Assembly (NCBI GenBank): GCA_015066875.1
Contig: SVNM01000002.1
Coordinates: 1-64,000, forward strand
DNA from: Ruminococcus sp.
GTDB taxonomy: Bacteria > Bacillota > Clostridia > Oscillospirales > Ruminococcaceae
DNA length: 64,000 bases
Direction of reading: 5' to 3'
The notes under the pieces were generated by a model, which did not search any database, was not told the DNA's origin, and worked only from the letters and a program-made list of their open reading frames with translations. Of this stretch, positions 7,832-17,013 are shown piece after piece; position 1 is the first letter of the stretch; every line of letters starts with the position of its first letter. The position numbers and the translations under genes were made by a program.

Positions 7832-9124
7832 TTATTTATTTGTAATAAGTGCAAGAAGCTCGTCAACCGATATTTCATCGGGACTTCTGCGCACGGGAAT
7901 ATCCGCAAAGCTTGCTTCGGCTGAGGCTCTGTATGAGAGCTCGGCTTCGTTGTTATTATCATCTTTTTCATCATTTCCAAGCTCGTATCTTCCCACATAG
8001 CCGTTATCCTCATCGTCGTCATCAGCTTCTATTTCCTCATATGTCTGCTCCTGTTCAGAATACTCTGATTCATCTGCAGTAACAGCACGCTTTTTAATGC
8101 CGAAAAGCGACTTTACCATTCCAAAGGGCATAATAAGTATTGCGGAAACAAGATAGGAAACTCCCACCGCTGTTATAACAAAGGGGATAAAATATTTCAT
8201 AAGCTCCAGGTCGGTAAGCTCTTTTTCCCCGATGAATATTCTTATAAGATTATCCTCAAGGATATGACAGATAAGTATGATAGGAAGTGCAAAGCCCGCC
8301 AACGCCTTTGATGTCTTTCTTACAGCACGGCTTTTTGTCCTCAGTCCGCAAAGAGCCATAAATATTGCGCCCGCAGTAGCTACAACGTTTATAGAGCTGT
8401 ACTGGTTTAGTCTTTTGCTGTCGAAATTCAGAAGCTCGGAATTAAGACTGTCGGCATAGGAAAGTATCGCCTGTGAAAAGCACAGACAGATCGTGAAAAC
8501 TGCTCCGCCGAGAAAATCAAATTTTCTTCTGTTTTCCCAGATAAACGCTCCGAGAAAATAAAGGGTAACGGGCCACAGCTGTGTAAGCTCTACAGGAAGA
8601 ATATAATTCCCGCCGAATATAAGAATATTCGGCATTGAGGATAAAAATGCAAATGAGCCTACAAGAAACGCCTTTGCCCTGTTATTCGGAAGTGCCTGAT
8701 ATGTGCAGTTGAGAAACGGCGACAACAGCAGAAGCACGCTGTACATCAATGCAAAATCTATGCCGTCATAATAGTAAAACGGCTTTACCGAGCTTGTGGG
8801 GAAGCTGTCGGGGTGTCCGCCTGTGTAGATCCACATAACCGCAAAGCATACCGCTGTACAGTATATCAGCTTGAAAAAGCCCTTGTACTGAGAAAATGAA
8901 AAGGTATCACGGCTGAACGATGCTCCGTTCACAAGAATTATCAACGGTACACCCGCCATACAAAGCCATCTCAGAGCAAGTGGCAGTACAGAAATTACTC
9001 CTGTAAGAGCAGTCTGTTCAAATCCGCTTTTTCTGAAAAAATCAAGGCCTATCATCAATATTACTCCGAGGATACAGCAGAAATCTACCGCATAATATCT
9101 TTTTTTCTCCTGAAGATTATTCAT
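7832..9124 (-). CDS. Acyltransferase-3-like integral membrane protein with acidic tail
   Basis: 430 aa. About ten hydrophobic segments span residues 10-335, starting RYYAVDFCCILGVILMIGLD, typical of acyltransferase family 3 proteins that O-acylate surface sugars. The usual catalytic His near the first segment is not obvious, so activity is uncertain. The last ~95 residues are soluble and very acidic (runs of Glu and Asp around 360-395) and not part of the core family. The start ATG is preceded by a CCTTCC complement (GGAAGG). Its own promoter lies upstream and ymdB follows in the same operon. Confidence 0.68.
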   Translation of the reverse strand: MNNLQEKKRYYAVDFCCILGVILMIGLDFFRKSGFEQTALTGVISVLPLALRWLCMAGVPLIILVNGASFSRDTFSFSQYKGFFKLIYCTAVCFAVMWIYTGGHPDSFPTSSVKPFYYYDGIDFALMYSVLLLLSPFLNCTYQALPNNRAKAFLVGSFAFLSSMPNILIFGGNYILPVELTQLWPVTLYFLGAFIWENRRKFDFLGGAVFTICLCFSQAILSYADSLNSELLNFDSKRLNQYSSINVVATAGAIFMALCGLRTKSRAVRKTSKALAGFALPIILICHILEDNLIRIFIGEKELTDLELMKYFIPFVITAVGVSYLVSAILIMPFGMVKSLFGIKKRAVTADESEYSEQEQTYEEIEADDDDEDNGYVGRYELGNDEKDDNNNEAELSYRASAEASFADIPVRRSPDEISVDELLALITNK

Positions 9125-9167
9125 TTTAATGCACTCCCTTCCTGAAAAGAACCTTTCTCTGACTTAA

Positions 9168-9196
9168 ATAATAGCACATTTATTACAAATAATCAA
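9168..9196 (-). promoter_or_regulatory. Promoter of the acyltransferase-ymdB operon
   Basis: Minus strand TTGATT (9191-9196), 17-bp spacer, TATTAT (9168-9173), 44 nt before the gene start. Confidence 0.7.
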
Positions 9197-9254
9197 TAAT
9201 TTTTCCTCATTTTCTCATTATAAAGGAGATTTAAATGCAATTTTGATTTTTTGC

Positions 9255-9283
9255 TTGTAAATTTCATCTGCTTGTGGTATAAT
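9255..9283 (+). promoter_or_regulatory. Promoter of Asp23-fakA
   Basis: TTGTAA (9255-9260), 17-bp spacer, TATAAT (9278-9283). It is divergent from the acyltransferase promoter, about 60 bp away. Confidence 0.85.
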
Positions 9284-9331
9284 AAATCTGAATAATGGCT
9301 TTTTGTGCCACTTTAAAAAGGAGTGATTATA

Positions 9332-9691
9332 ATGGTCAGCATTGAAAATCATATCGGTAAAATTACTGTTTCCGAAAATTATCTCACCGAGCTTGTTAAG
9401 CATACGGTTTCAGGTTGCTTCGGCGTCGCAGGTGTCTGCAGTGTGAATACTGCTTTAAGCACTGTTTCTGCTCTTACAGGCGGAAAATTCCTCGAAAAAA
9501 ATAAGGGCGTTCATATTTACACCGATAAGGATAACGGACTTATTATTGACCTCCATATCAAGGTTACTTACGGTACCAACATCTCTGCCGCTGTAAACAG
9601 CATTACTCACGCTGTTACCTTCTCCGTGGAAGAGGCTGCAGGTACTGCTGTTAAAAAGGTCAATGTTTTCGTTGACGAAATGATTTATTAA
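9332..9691 (+). CDS. Asp23/Gls24 family protein (YloU-like)
   Basis: 119 aa. It opens with VSIENHIGKITVSENYLTEL and ends with VKKVNVFVDEM, the two conserved blocks of the Asp23/Gls24 (DUF322) family, a cell-envelope or alkaline-shock associated protein of unknown molecular role. ATG at 9332 is chosen: AAGGAG lies eight nt upstream, whereas the in-frame GTG at 9323 overlaps that site. It is 21 nt before the fatty acid kinase gene, the standard yloU-yloV arrangement in Firmicutes. Confidence 0.92.
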   Translation: MVSIENHIGKITVSENYLTELVKHTVSGCFGVAGVCSVNTALSTVSALTGGKFLEKNKGVHIYTDKDNGLIIDLHIKVTYGTNISAAVNSITHAVTFSVEEAAGTAVKKVNVFVDEMIY

Positions 9692-9712
9692 TTTTGTATT
9701 GGAGGATTATTT

Positions 9713-11371
9713 GTGATAACCGGTTCTTTATTAAGAGATGCTTTTATTTCGGCTGGAATTACAATTGCTAATAAAAAACGTCAGGTAGATGAACTTAACG
9801 TTTATCCCGTTCCCGACGGCGATACAGGTACAAATATGTCTATGACTATCGGTAACGCTGTTGGCGAGCTCAAAAGAATGAACGACTCAGTTACCGTAGC
9901 AGAGGTTTCTTCTTCTGCCGCTTCCGCTCTTCTCAGAGGCGCAAGAGGTAACTCAGGCGTTATCCTTTCTCTGCTTTTCCGTGGCTTCGCAAAGGGACTT
10001 GCAGGCCTTACAAGCGCAGGTTGCTCAGACTTTGCAAACGCTCTTGAGTATGGCGTCGATGCCGCTTACAAGGCTGTTATGAAGCCTGTTGAGGGCACTA
10101 TCCTCACTGTTGCAAAGGCTGCTTCTGTCAAGGCTCAGGAGATCGCGCTTTCTACCAATGATGATGTTGTTTTCTGGAAGGAAATCTGCGATGAGGCTGA
10201 AAGAGTGCTCAACCAGACTCCCGAAATGCTCCCTGTTCTCAAAAAGGCAGGCGTTGTTGACGCAGGCGGTATGGGATTCCTCGTTATTATCAAGGCTATG
10301 ACTGAGGTTTTCGACGGAAAGCCCGTTGCTTCCCCCGCTGAGACAGTTACTCCCGAGGATACAAGCTATGAGTCCTTCAAAACTGCTGTAAGCGAGTTTG
10401 ATGAGGAAATCAACTTCACATACTGTACTGAATTTATTATTGAGAAAAATCCCGATTGTCCCGATCCCCTTAAGCTCAGAGCTTACCTTGAAACTATCGG
10501 CGACTGCGTTGTTGTTGTTGACGATGAGAAAATTATCAAGGTTCACGTTCATACCGATTCTCCCGGTCTTGCTCTTCAGAAGGCTCTTGAATTCGGATAC
10601 TTTATCAATGATCCCAAGCCTAAGGTTGAGAATATGAGAATTCAGCACGAAAATAAGGTCAAGGAGGCTCAGACTGCTGAGGAGGCAGGCTTTGTTCCCG
10701 CTGAACCCGAAAAGGAATTCGGATTTGTGGCTGTTGCCGCAGGTCACGGTCTTGAGGCTATGTTCACTGACCTCGGTGTTGACGTTGTGGTTAAGGGCGG
10801 TCAGACTATGAATCCCGCTACTGAGGATATTCTCCGTGCTATTCACGCTACACCCGCAAGAACTGTTTTCGTTCTTCCCAATAATAAGAACATTATTATG
10901 GCGGCTGAACAGGCTGTGAAGCTTACAGACCGCAATGTGTGCGTTCTCCAGACACGTACTATCCCACAGGGTATTTCCGCTATGCTCGCTTTCGACGAAA
11001 CTGCAAGCCTTTCAGATAACAGAATCGCTATGACAAAGGCTTTTGAAAAGGTTTCTACAGGCCTTATCACCTTTGCTGCAAGAGATTCTGAATATGAGGG
11101 CCACTCTATCAAGGAAGGCGAGATCCTTGCTCTTGATAACGGCAAGCTCTCATTCACAGAAAAGGATATCAACAAGGCTACCTACAAGCTGGTCAAGAAG
11201 CTCGCTAAGGGCGATACAAGCTATGTTACTCTTATTCACGGTGCCGATGTTACCGAGGAAAATGCCGAAAGTATGCAACAGCTCTTAAGCGCTAAGCTCA
11301 GCGATAAGATCGAGGTTATGCTTGTTAACGGCGGTCAGCCTGTTTACTACTACATTATCTCTGTTGAATAA
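9713..11371 (+). CDS. fakA: DAK2-domain protein, fatty acid kinase subunit A (YloV/FakA)
   Basis: 552 aa, the usual length. FakA phosphorylates FakB-bound fatty acids for incorporation into phospholipids. The N-terminal DhaL/DAK2 kinase domain (1-200) shows NVYPVPDGDTGTNMSMT with the metal-binding Asp residues, RGARGNSGVILS and VDAGGMGFL. The middle and C-terminal DegV-like dimerisation regions contain HVHTDSPG and the end QPVYYYIISVE. The start is GTG with GGAGG eight nt upstream. The acyl carrier FakB is not in the window. A terminator carrying a large inserted repeat follows 8 nt after the stop. Confidence 0.93.
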   Translation: MITGSLLRDAFISAGITIANKKRQVDELNVYPVPDGDTGTNMSMTIGNAVGELKRMNDSVTVAEVSSSAASALLRGARGNSGVILSLLFRGFAKGLAGLTSAGCSDFANALEYGVDAAYKAVMKPVEGTILTVAKAASVKAQEIALSTNDDVVFWKEICDEAERVLNQTPEMLPVLKKAGVVDAGGMGFLVIIKAMTEVFDGKPVASPAETVTPEDTSYESFKTAVSEFDEEINFTYCTEFIIEKNPDCPDPLKLRAYLETIGDCVVVVDDEKIIKVHVHTDSPGLALQKALEFGYFINDPKPKVENMRIQHENKVKEAQTAEEAGFVPAEPEKEFGFVAVAAGHGLEAMFTDLGVDVVVKGGQTMNPATEDILRAIHATPARTVFVLPNNKNIIMAAEQAVKLTDRNVCVLQTRTIPQGISAMLAFDETASLSDNRIAMTKAFEKVSTGLITFAARDSEYEGHSIKEGEILALDNGKLSFTEKDINKATYKLVKKLAKGDTSYVTLIHGADVTEENAESMQQLLSAKLSDKIEVMLVNGGQPVYYYIISVE

Positions 11372-11378
11372 TAACAAT

Positions 11379-11685
11379 GCTCCCGATTAACGGTGGTATT
11401 CTTATAGGAGAATTTATACGCATTATTGAGGAAAACCCTTTTGAAAAAGGGTTATTCCTCAAACTCCTTTCCTAAAACTTTCAAGTTTTAATTTAAGCCC
11501 CATAGGGTGCACACATCAAATAAAGAAGAAATTTAATTATTTCTCCGTGTGCACCCTATGGGGCTTAAATTAGACTCAAAAGTCTTTGTAGGGGGTGTGG
11601 GGGTAAACTTTCTTCAGAAAGGTTCCCCCACTAAATACATATAAGCACCTATTAGAACATCACTGTTAATATCGGGAGCTTTTTT
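11379..11685 (+). terminator. fakA terminator split by a fold-back element
   Basis: GCTCCCGAT (11379-11387) pairs perfectly with ATCGGGAGC (11671-11679), followed by six T. The arms are separated by 283 bp, all of it the repeat element, so a simple terminator appears to have had the element inserted in its loop. Confidence 0.7.
11388..11670. mobile_element. Fold-back palindromic element, copy A
   Basis: 283-bp imperfect palindrome without an ORF. The outer inverted repeats are about 40 bp: TAACGGTGGTATTCTTATAG at the left and its diverged complement (reading TAACAGTGATGTTCTAATAG) at the right. The core is a near-perfect hairpin: AATTTAAGCCCCATAGGG...CCCTATGGGGCTTAAATT around a 45-bp spacer. 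Smaller hairpins in the arms read AAACTTTCAAGTTTT, GACTCAAAAGTC and AACCCTTTTGAAAAAGGGTT. It is inverted relative to copies B and C and shares most of its sequence with them. Transposase-less, so MITE-like if mobile. Confidence 0.8.
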
Positions 11686-11700
11686 CTTCATACATAACAA

Positions 11701-11725
11701 AAGGGACAGTCTGTGCTGTCCCTTT
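11701..11725. terminator. Bidirectional terminator between fakA and the Gld operon
   Basis: AAGGGACAG, a short loop and CTGTCCCTTTTT, with A- and T-runs on both sides. It can serve as a second stop for fakA and as the end of the leftward operon that finishes at 11735. Confidence 0.8.
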
Positions 11726-11734
11726 TTCGTTATT

Positions 11735-12019
11735 TTAGTTTTTCAGAGCCTTTTCAAGCCATACTCTTGCTACATCAAGAGCCTCGTAAAGCCCGCCTTC
11801 ACGCTCGGTATTCTTTACGCATGCCTTCAGAGGATCAAGTGTGGGATCTGTTGACATCTGGATTACTCTTACCTTATCGGCAACCTCTTCATCGCCGATT
11901 TTCTTTGTTGTCATTATCTGCATCATTATTACATAAGGATCTGACATATAACCGTAGTAAATCATATTATCGTTTCTTACAAGAGGATAACCTCTATACA
12001 TATAAAATTTTTCGTTCAT
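11735..12019 (-). CDS. Small protein of unknown function
   Basis: 94 aa; not recognised. It is soluble, with an N-terminal Tyr/Met-rich beta-type half (FYMYRGYPLVRNDNMIYYGY) containing no signal peptide, and a C-terminal helix ending ALDVARVWLEKALKN. The ATG has AGGAGG upstream. It lies 21 nt after the DUF4340 gene and before a terminator, so it is the last gene of the Gld-type operon. Operon membership may mean an accessory role, but nothing in the sequence shows one. Confidence 0.7.
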   Translation of the reverse strand: MNEKFYMYRGYPLVRNDNMIYYGYMSDPYVIMMQIMTTKKIGDEEVADKVRVIQMSTDPTLDPLKACVKNTEREGGLYEALDVARVWLEKALKN

Positions 12020-12040
12020 TCAATAATCCTCCTTATTATA

Positions 12041-13528
12041 TTATTTCCAGGTTGTGATATAATCCTCCCCTGATTCAATTCTCTTTATGTTTTCAAGTAC
12101 TGTTTCTGCATATGACTTACTGCAGAAGAATCTTGCCTCGCCGTTTACCACAACAAGGCTCTTAAGAGCTGAATACTCATAGAATTCTATCTTGTTTGTC
12201 TGCTGTGTGTAGTAGTCGTTATGCTCAATAACAGCGATAGGCTCGCTTGCGGGAATTTCCTCGCCCATTGCAAAGTCTTCAGCAGGTGCACTTACAAGGA
12301 ACTGATAGAACTGTCTGTAACGCTCGGTATCAAAGGTCTCGCCGTTTCTTGTTGTGTCAAAGTGTGCTGAGTTGTTTGCTTCCTCGGCGTCTGCCTTGTG
12401 AGTTATTACAAACTCTGATGTTTCAGCGTCCTTGCCTGAAGCGGTAAGCTCTGTTATATTCCATACATAAGTACCGAACATAATCTTTGAAGCTATATCA
12501 ACAGGCATTACTGTTCCCCATTTAGCGTTCTCTGCGGAAACAATATAGATCATATTGCTGTTTTCGAACATTCCGTAATGTGATGTTACGCCGTTTTCAT
12601 CAGAGAAAGGCTCACTCATAAGGAAAACATAGTCGTTTCCGTCATCACAGCTCATAGTAACAGTACAGAAGGGATCGTTAAGACCTGCCTCTGCGATATC
12701 TGCCTCATCAGCGTGGATACTGAATATTCCATCAGAGGAAAGTCCGAAAAGACCGTTTGTGATAGGTGCAGACTGGTCTACGTTGAGATATGAGAATATA
12801 GGCTCGATAAGGATATGAGTTGCTGATGTACCGCTTGTATAGTCATCGTCCTCGCTCTTTTTATCGTATTCGATGTAGATATCATAGTCGATATCGTCAC
12901 GCTGAATTCTCAGGCTGTTTACGATGGGATAATCCTCCTCGGCGGGCTCTTCAAGGATTGTTGAGGAGATAAAGCCCTCAAGCTCCATTGAATAATTTGC
13001 CACCTTTGAGGTTGCCACTGTATAAACGTCGTCCTCGCCCTTTACCTTAACGTATGTTTCGCTTGCCACAGGTGCTGTATCGCCTATTTCAAGAACAGCT
13101 GTTTCTCCTGATTCGTATGTGAGCTCTACTGTTATAACAGGCTTTTCAAGGCCGTACTTTGCAAGCTCGGTGCAGTTTTCCGCAACAAGCTGAGAGGACT
13201 GAAGTCCCTTTGCGTTGTTTACTAAAGTGCCCACGACTGAAGTTACAAGGGGGATATCCTCATAGCCTTCAAGAGTATATGTTGTAGCTGATTCCTCTGT
13301 TTTGGCTGTAAGCTGAACAACCTTGAGAGTATCTTCGGCTCTTGTTACTGAAGCCTTTGATACCTCTTCGTCTTTTATAAGGACAATTCCTGCGCCCTCA
13401 ACCGCTTCGGTTGAAACAGAGCTTTCTTCTTTTTCCTCAGGCTCGGTAAGCTTCAGGACTGCAAGTCCTCCGCCTAAAACGGCGAGGACAGCACACAGTC
13501 CGATTATTCCCTTTACTGATTTTTTCAT
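12041..13528 (-). CDS. DUF4340 lipoprotein-like subunit of a Gld-type ABC system
   Basis: 495 aa. A single N-terminal hydrophobic segment (about 6-26) anchors a large extracytoplasmic domain. The region KYGLEKPVITVELTYESG, LEIGDTAPVASETYVKV and the repeated pattern GLNDPFCTVTMSC(D)DG match DUF4340, which recurs next to GldG proteins. Residues 29-45 are acidic. Its start overlaps the GldG stop by 4 nt (ATGA), indicating translational coupling. Probably part of a membrane complex with the three upstream products; substrate unknown. Confidence 0.85.
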   Translation of the reverse strand: MKKSVKGIIGLCAVLAVLGGGLAVLKLTEPEEKEESSVSTEAVEGAGIVLIKDEEVSKASVTRAEDTLKVVQLTAKTEESATTYTLEGYEDIPLVTSVVGTLVNNAKGLQSSQLVAENCTELAKYGLEKPVITVELTYESGETAVLEIGDTAPVASETYVKVKGEDDVYTVATSKVANYSMELEGFISSTILEEPAEEDYPIVNSLRIQRDDIDYDIYIEYDKKSEDDDYTSGTSATHILIEPIFSYLNVDQSAPITNGLFGLSSDGIFSIHADEADIAEAGLNDPFCTVTMSCDDGNDYVFLMSEPFSDENGVTSHYGMFENSNMIYIVSAENAKWGTVMPVDIASKIMFGTYVWNITELTASGKDAETSEFVITHKADAEEANNSAHFDTTRNGETFDTERYRQFYQFLVSAPAEDFAMGEEIPASEPIAVIEHNDYYTQQTNKIEFYEYSALKSLVVVNGEARFFCSKSYAETVLENIKRIESGEDYITTWK

Positions 13529-15057
13529 CGGTTCTTTCTCCTTATGAATACAATTACTCCGGCTACAACCACAAGAAGAGGTATAATGTAGATTACAACT
13601 GTTCTTACGATCTTAACCTGGCTTGCTGTAAGAGCAAGTGTCTCCTGCTGGAGATTCTTCTGAGGAATAACAAAACTGCTTTCCTTGCCTGTCATTGTAT
13701 TCACTGTATTCAGAATAAAGTTTGCATTGTTGTATGCACTTGTGTTGAGTATTACTGAAGGGTCTGAGATATATGCGCTTGAAATTGCAAGGAAGTTGCT
13801 TGTGTATACGTTAAAGCCTTCTGCTCTTTCTCTCTTTGAAAGAACTGCTACAGTTCTTGAACCCTTATCGCCTACGGGCTCGCCTTTTTCAACGTCCTTA
13901 AGATATGATGTTGCTGAGGACTGAAGCACTGCTGATGATACGATATCGCTGTTCTTTGAAAGTATTGTAAGCTCTCTTGCAAGGGGAGCAATGATGGGGA
14001 GGCTTTCATTGGGAAGCTCGCCTACTGCTTCTGTATCTGCAATTGTAACGATAGGAGCAGCTGCTGTTCCGCCAAGTGAGCTGATTGTTGCGTTCATCAT
14101 ATTCACATCGTCCATTACAGCTGTATCCTCAACCTGAATATTCCACTTTGCAAGGAATTCTTCAATGTTGGGAAGCTGGATTGATGAAAGTGCTGAAATA
14201 TAGATGAGGTTCTTGCCATAGTTTGCGTCGTTGTAGAGATAGTTGTCAAGCTTTTCGATGATATCCTCGCTGAAGTCTACTGTAGGTGCGGGAATTACGA
14301 TAAGGTCGTAATCCTCGGGGTTGAGCTCATCTGTCATAAGGTCGATGTCGCCTGTTTCGCTGAACTCATATCCGTTTGCTGCAAGGAGGCTCTTGAACTG
14401 CTCTGTTGAGTAGTAAAGGCTTGAATCCTGTCCGTAAACATAAGCTCCGTTAACAAGTGAAGCAAAAGCTGCCTTAATGGGATTTGCGTCTGTTACAGAC
14501 ATAATTGCTGATGTGATTGTGCTCTCGCCGATAAAGCTGATTGAAGCATCTGTTGCATAGTATGACTGAGAGCTCTGTGTGAACATTGCTGTAAGGGGAA
14601 GTACCTTTACCTTTTCGTTGCAGTATACTACAACACTTCCTTCTGAAATTGTGCCGTTATAGTACTTGCTGTACTTTGAAACGACCTCAGGATTCTTTGT
14701 GATATCAGCATATTCAACTGTTACGCTTCCCTTGCCTGCCTCTGAATAAACAGAGTATTTATCAAGGATTTCGGGAATCATATTGTAATAGTTGAGCTGA
14801 ATGAGTGTCTCCTTGGGAAGAGTTACTGTAATTTCAACATCGTCCTCCATATCCTTGAGAACACCGATGGACTCTTCGCAAAGCTCGTATCTCTTATCTG
14901 CTGTAAGGTCGAGCTTAAGCGGAAAACGCTTCATAAGAAGTCCTGAGATTATATTTATTACCACAACAATGGCTATTACAAGTACAATAACAACCACCGA
15001 CATTGAGCCGTATTTGAATTTCTTGAAATTCTTTGGCTTTTTTTCTGTATTCTTCAT
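13525..15057 (-). CDS. GldG-like ABC-associated membrane protein
   Basis: 510 aa. There is one transmembrane segment near the N-terminus (about 20-43) and one at the C-terminus (about 482-503, ending FIRRKNR). Between them is a large extracytoplasmic region: LTADKRYELCEES, a thioredoxin/IFT52-like block around ITKNPEVVSKYSKYY, and YDLIVIPAPTVDFSEDIIEKLDNYL. This is the GldG (ABC-type uncharacterised) layout, seen beside GldF and GldA in gliding bacteria and widely in non-gliding Firmicutes. It lies between the permease and DUF4340 genes in one operon, so a role in export or envelope stress rather than motility is likely. Confidence 0.85.
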   Translation of the reverse strand: MKNTEKKPKNFKKFKYGSMSVVVIVLVIAIVVVINIISGLLMKRFPLKLDLTADKRYELCEESIGVLKDMEDDVEITVTLPKETLIQLNYYNMIPEILDKYSVYSEAGKGSVTVEYADITKNPEVVSKYSKYYNGTISEGSVVVYCNEKVKVLPLTAMFTQSSQSYYATDASISFIGESTITSAIMSVTDANPIKAAFASLVNGAYVYGQDSSLYYSTEQFKSLLAANGYEFSETGDIDLMTDELNPEDYDLIVIPAPTVDFSEDIIEKLDNYLYNDANYGKNLIYISALSSIQLPNIEEFLAKWNIQVEDTAVMDDVNMMNATISSLGGTAAAPIVTIADTEAVGELPNESLPIIAPLARELTILSKNSDIVSSAVLQSSATSYLKDVEKGEPVGDKGSRTVAVLSKRERAEGFNVYTSNFLAISSAYISDPSVILNTSAYNNANFILNTVNTMTGKESSFVIPQKNLQQETLALTASQVKIVRTVVIYIIPLLVVVAGVIVFIRRKNR

Positions 15058-15080
15058 TAGTAAGATCTCCTTTCCTCAGA

Positions 15081-15785
15081 TTAACCCCAGCGTCTTTTCT
15101 CTAAAACTCTTACTGTGAAGAAGTTGAAGATGAATGCTGCACTGAGATAGAAAACTACGCTTGAAAGGTTGAAGATACCCATTGTAAATTCAACGTATCT
15201 TGTGTAGAATGAAAGCGAGACAAAAAGCTTCTGAATAAACTCAACGGGAATACCGTTGCCGATTGAGTCTATCATATAAAGAAGCATCAGAGCAAGAAAG
15301 CTTGCTACGGCTGAAGCCATCTGATTTTCTGTAAGCGATGAAATGAATACGCCTACTGCAATGAAGGCTGCGCCTAAAAGAAGCATTGCAAAATAGTTTG
15401 CAAGAAGTGTTGACCACACTACTGTTCCGAAATAGCTGAGGATAAGCGCATATACGAATACGATGCTCTCTGCGATTACGAAAAGTGTAAGTGCTGCAAA
15501 GTACTTGCCAAGAACGATGGACCATAAGCCGATAGGTGCTGTGAGAAGTCCCTGGTCTGTCTTCTGCTTCTTTTCCTCACTGAGAAGTCTCATTGTGAGA
15601 ATGGGAATGAGGAAAAGCACTATAAGGAAGAGTGCATTGAACATAGGTGATGTATCTGTTGTTGCCTGTGAAAGTGTGCCCTGATAGAAGAAATATCCTG
15701 AAAACAGGAAATATACCGAAAGGAATACATATGCAAGGCCTGATGTAAAGAATGCGTTTATTTCGCGTCTGTAAATAGCTCCCAT
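15081..15785 (-). CDS. ABC transporter permease (GldF-like)
   Basis: 234 aa with six predicted membrane segments (about 15-37, 52-72, 97-118, 130-155, 160-178, 205-226). It begins MGAIYRREINAFFTSGLAYVF, and PILTMRLLSEEKKQKTDQ just after the second segment is typical of ABC-2 permeases that partner with GldA-type ATPases. Its start codon shares one base with the stop of the ATPase gene (TAATG), so the two are translationally coupled. Confidence 0.9.
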   Translation of the reverse strand: MGAIYRREINAFFTSGLAYVFLSVYFLFSGYFFYQGTLSQATTDTSPMFNALFLIVLFLIPILTMRLLSEEKKQKTDQGLLTAPIGLWSIVLGKYFAALTLFVIAESIVFVYALILSYFGTVVWSTLLANYFAMLLLGAAFIAVGVFISSLTENQMASAVASFLALMLLYMIDSIGNGIPVEFIQKLFVSLSFYTRYVEFTMGIFNLSSVVFYLSAAFIFNFFTVRVLEKRRWG

Positions 15786-16897
15786 TACTTCTGACCTCCG
15801 TTCTCATTGTTTTCCTGAGCAGTTTCCTGCTTTGCGTTATCGTCATCGTCGTCATTGTCAGACTGTCCGTCATCAAGCTTAAGGTTTATTCTTACCTTTT
15901 CCTTTTTCTTGGGTGAAGCGGTATCCTCGCCGTTTCCCACGATCATACCCTCGCCCATTGTGATCTTGAGGAAGATATCCTCTAAGGTGAGGTCTGAAAG
16001 CTGAAGCATAAGGATATTCCAGCCGTTTTCAACACAAAGCTTGTTGATCTCACGGCGAACGTCAACGTTATCCTCAGACTCTACATCATAGTCGTAAATG
16101 CCCTTTTCACGCTCCATATCGGCACGAACGTACTTTACACCCTTGATGCTCTTGAGAGCCTTTGAAATCTGCTCCTTATCAGAAGCAGTACCTGTACTGC
16201 CCTCAATACGTACTGTCATCTTATGCTCGTCTGTGATATTCTTTGCGATCTCATCAGCTGTACCGTCTGCTGCAACAACACCCTTGTTGATGATGATGAT
16301 CTTATCGCATACAGCCTGAATTTCGGGAAGAATATGTGATGAAAGAATTACTGTGTGGCTCTTTCCAAGCTTTTTGATAAGTGTTCTTATCTCTAAGATC
16401 TGCTTAGGGTCAAGACCTACTGTAGGCTCGTCGAGAATAAGCACGGGGGGATTTCCGATAAGCGCCTGAGCAAGTCCCACACGCTGACGGTAACCCTTTG
16501 AAAGATTCTTGATGATACGTCCCTTAACATCTGAAATCTTGCAGAGGTCGCAGATTTCCTTAAGGTGAGCCTTTCTGGGAAGCTTGCACTTCTTAAGGTC
16601 ATACATAAAGTCAAGATAGCCCTCTACTGTCATATCGATGTAAAGAGGCGGGATTTCGGGAAGATAGCCGATATTTGACTTAGCCTTCTTGGGATCCTCA
16701 AGAATATCAGCGCCGTTGATAAGAATCTGTCCCGAAGTTGATGAAATATAGCCTGTAAGCATATTCATTGTGGTTGACTTTCCCGCACCGTTGGGTCCGA
16801 GAAATCCGAGGATCTCGCCTTTTTCCACAGAAAAGCTTATATTGTTCACGGCAGTTTTGTCGCCGTATTTCTTTGTAAGGTTTTTAACCTCAATCAT
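15785..16897 (-). CDS. ABC transporter ATP-binding protein (GldA-like) with acidic tail
   Basis: 370 aa. Nucleotide-binding motifs: GPNGAGKSTTMNM (Walker A, ~37), the signature LSKGYRQRVGLAQAL (~135), LILDEPTVGLDP (Walker B) and SSHILPE (switch His). The core ends near residue 310; the last ~60 residues carry a Lys patch and then a very acidic, Asn/Gln-rich tail with five or more Asp in a row, not found in the standard family. First gene of the five-gene operon; a CCTCC complement places AGGAGG before the ATG. It energises the adjacent permease; substrate unknown. Confidence 0.92.
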   Translation of the reverse strand: MIEVKNLTKKYGDKTAVNNISFSVEKGEILGFLGPNGAGKSTTMNMLTGYISSTSGQILINGADILEDPKKAKSNIGYLPEIPPLYIDMTVEGYLDFMYDLKKCKLPRKAHLKEICDLCKISDVKGRIIKNLSKGYRQRVGLAQALIGNPPVLILDEPTVGLDPKQILEIRTLIKKLGKSHTVILSSHILPEIQAVCDKIIIINKGVVAADGTADEIAKNITDEHKMTVRIEGSTGTASDKEQISKALKSIKGVKYVRADMEREKGIYDYDVESEDNVDVRREINKLCVENGWNILMLQLSDLTLEDIFLKITMGEGMIVGNGEDTASPKKKEKVRINLKLDDGQSDNDDDDDNAKQETAQENNENGGQK

Positions 16898-17013
16898 TTG
16901 TGTTCCTCCTTGTGAGGCAGTCCTTTCAGACTGTCATACTTAGATTAATCCATATTAAGACTTATTAATTCTATTCCTGCATTGTGATAGTGCAGTGAAA
17001 ATACAGCGAATAT

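Noticed and set aside
10025..10846. 273-aa open frame on the minus strand inside fakA
   Set aside because: It is antisense to a clearly conserved kinase gene, has no ribosome binding site and reads as low-complexity shadow sequence.
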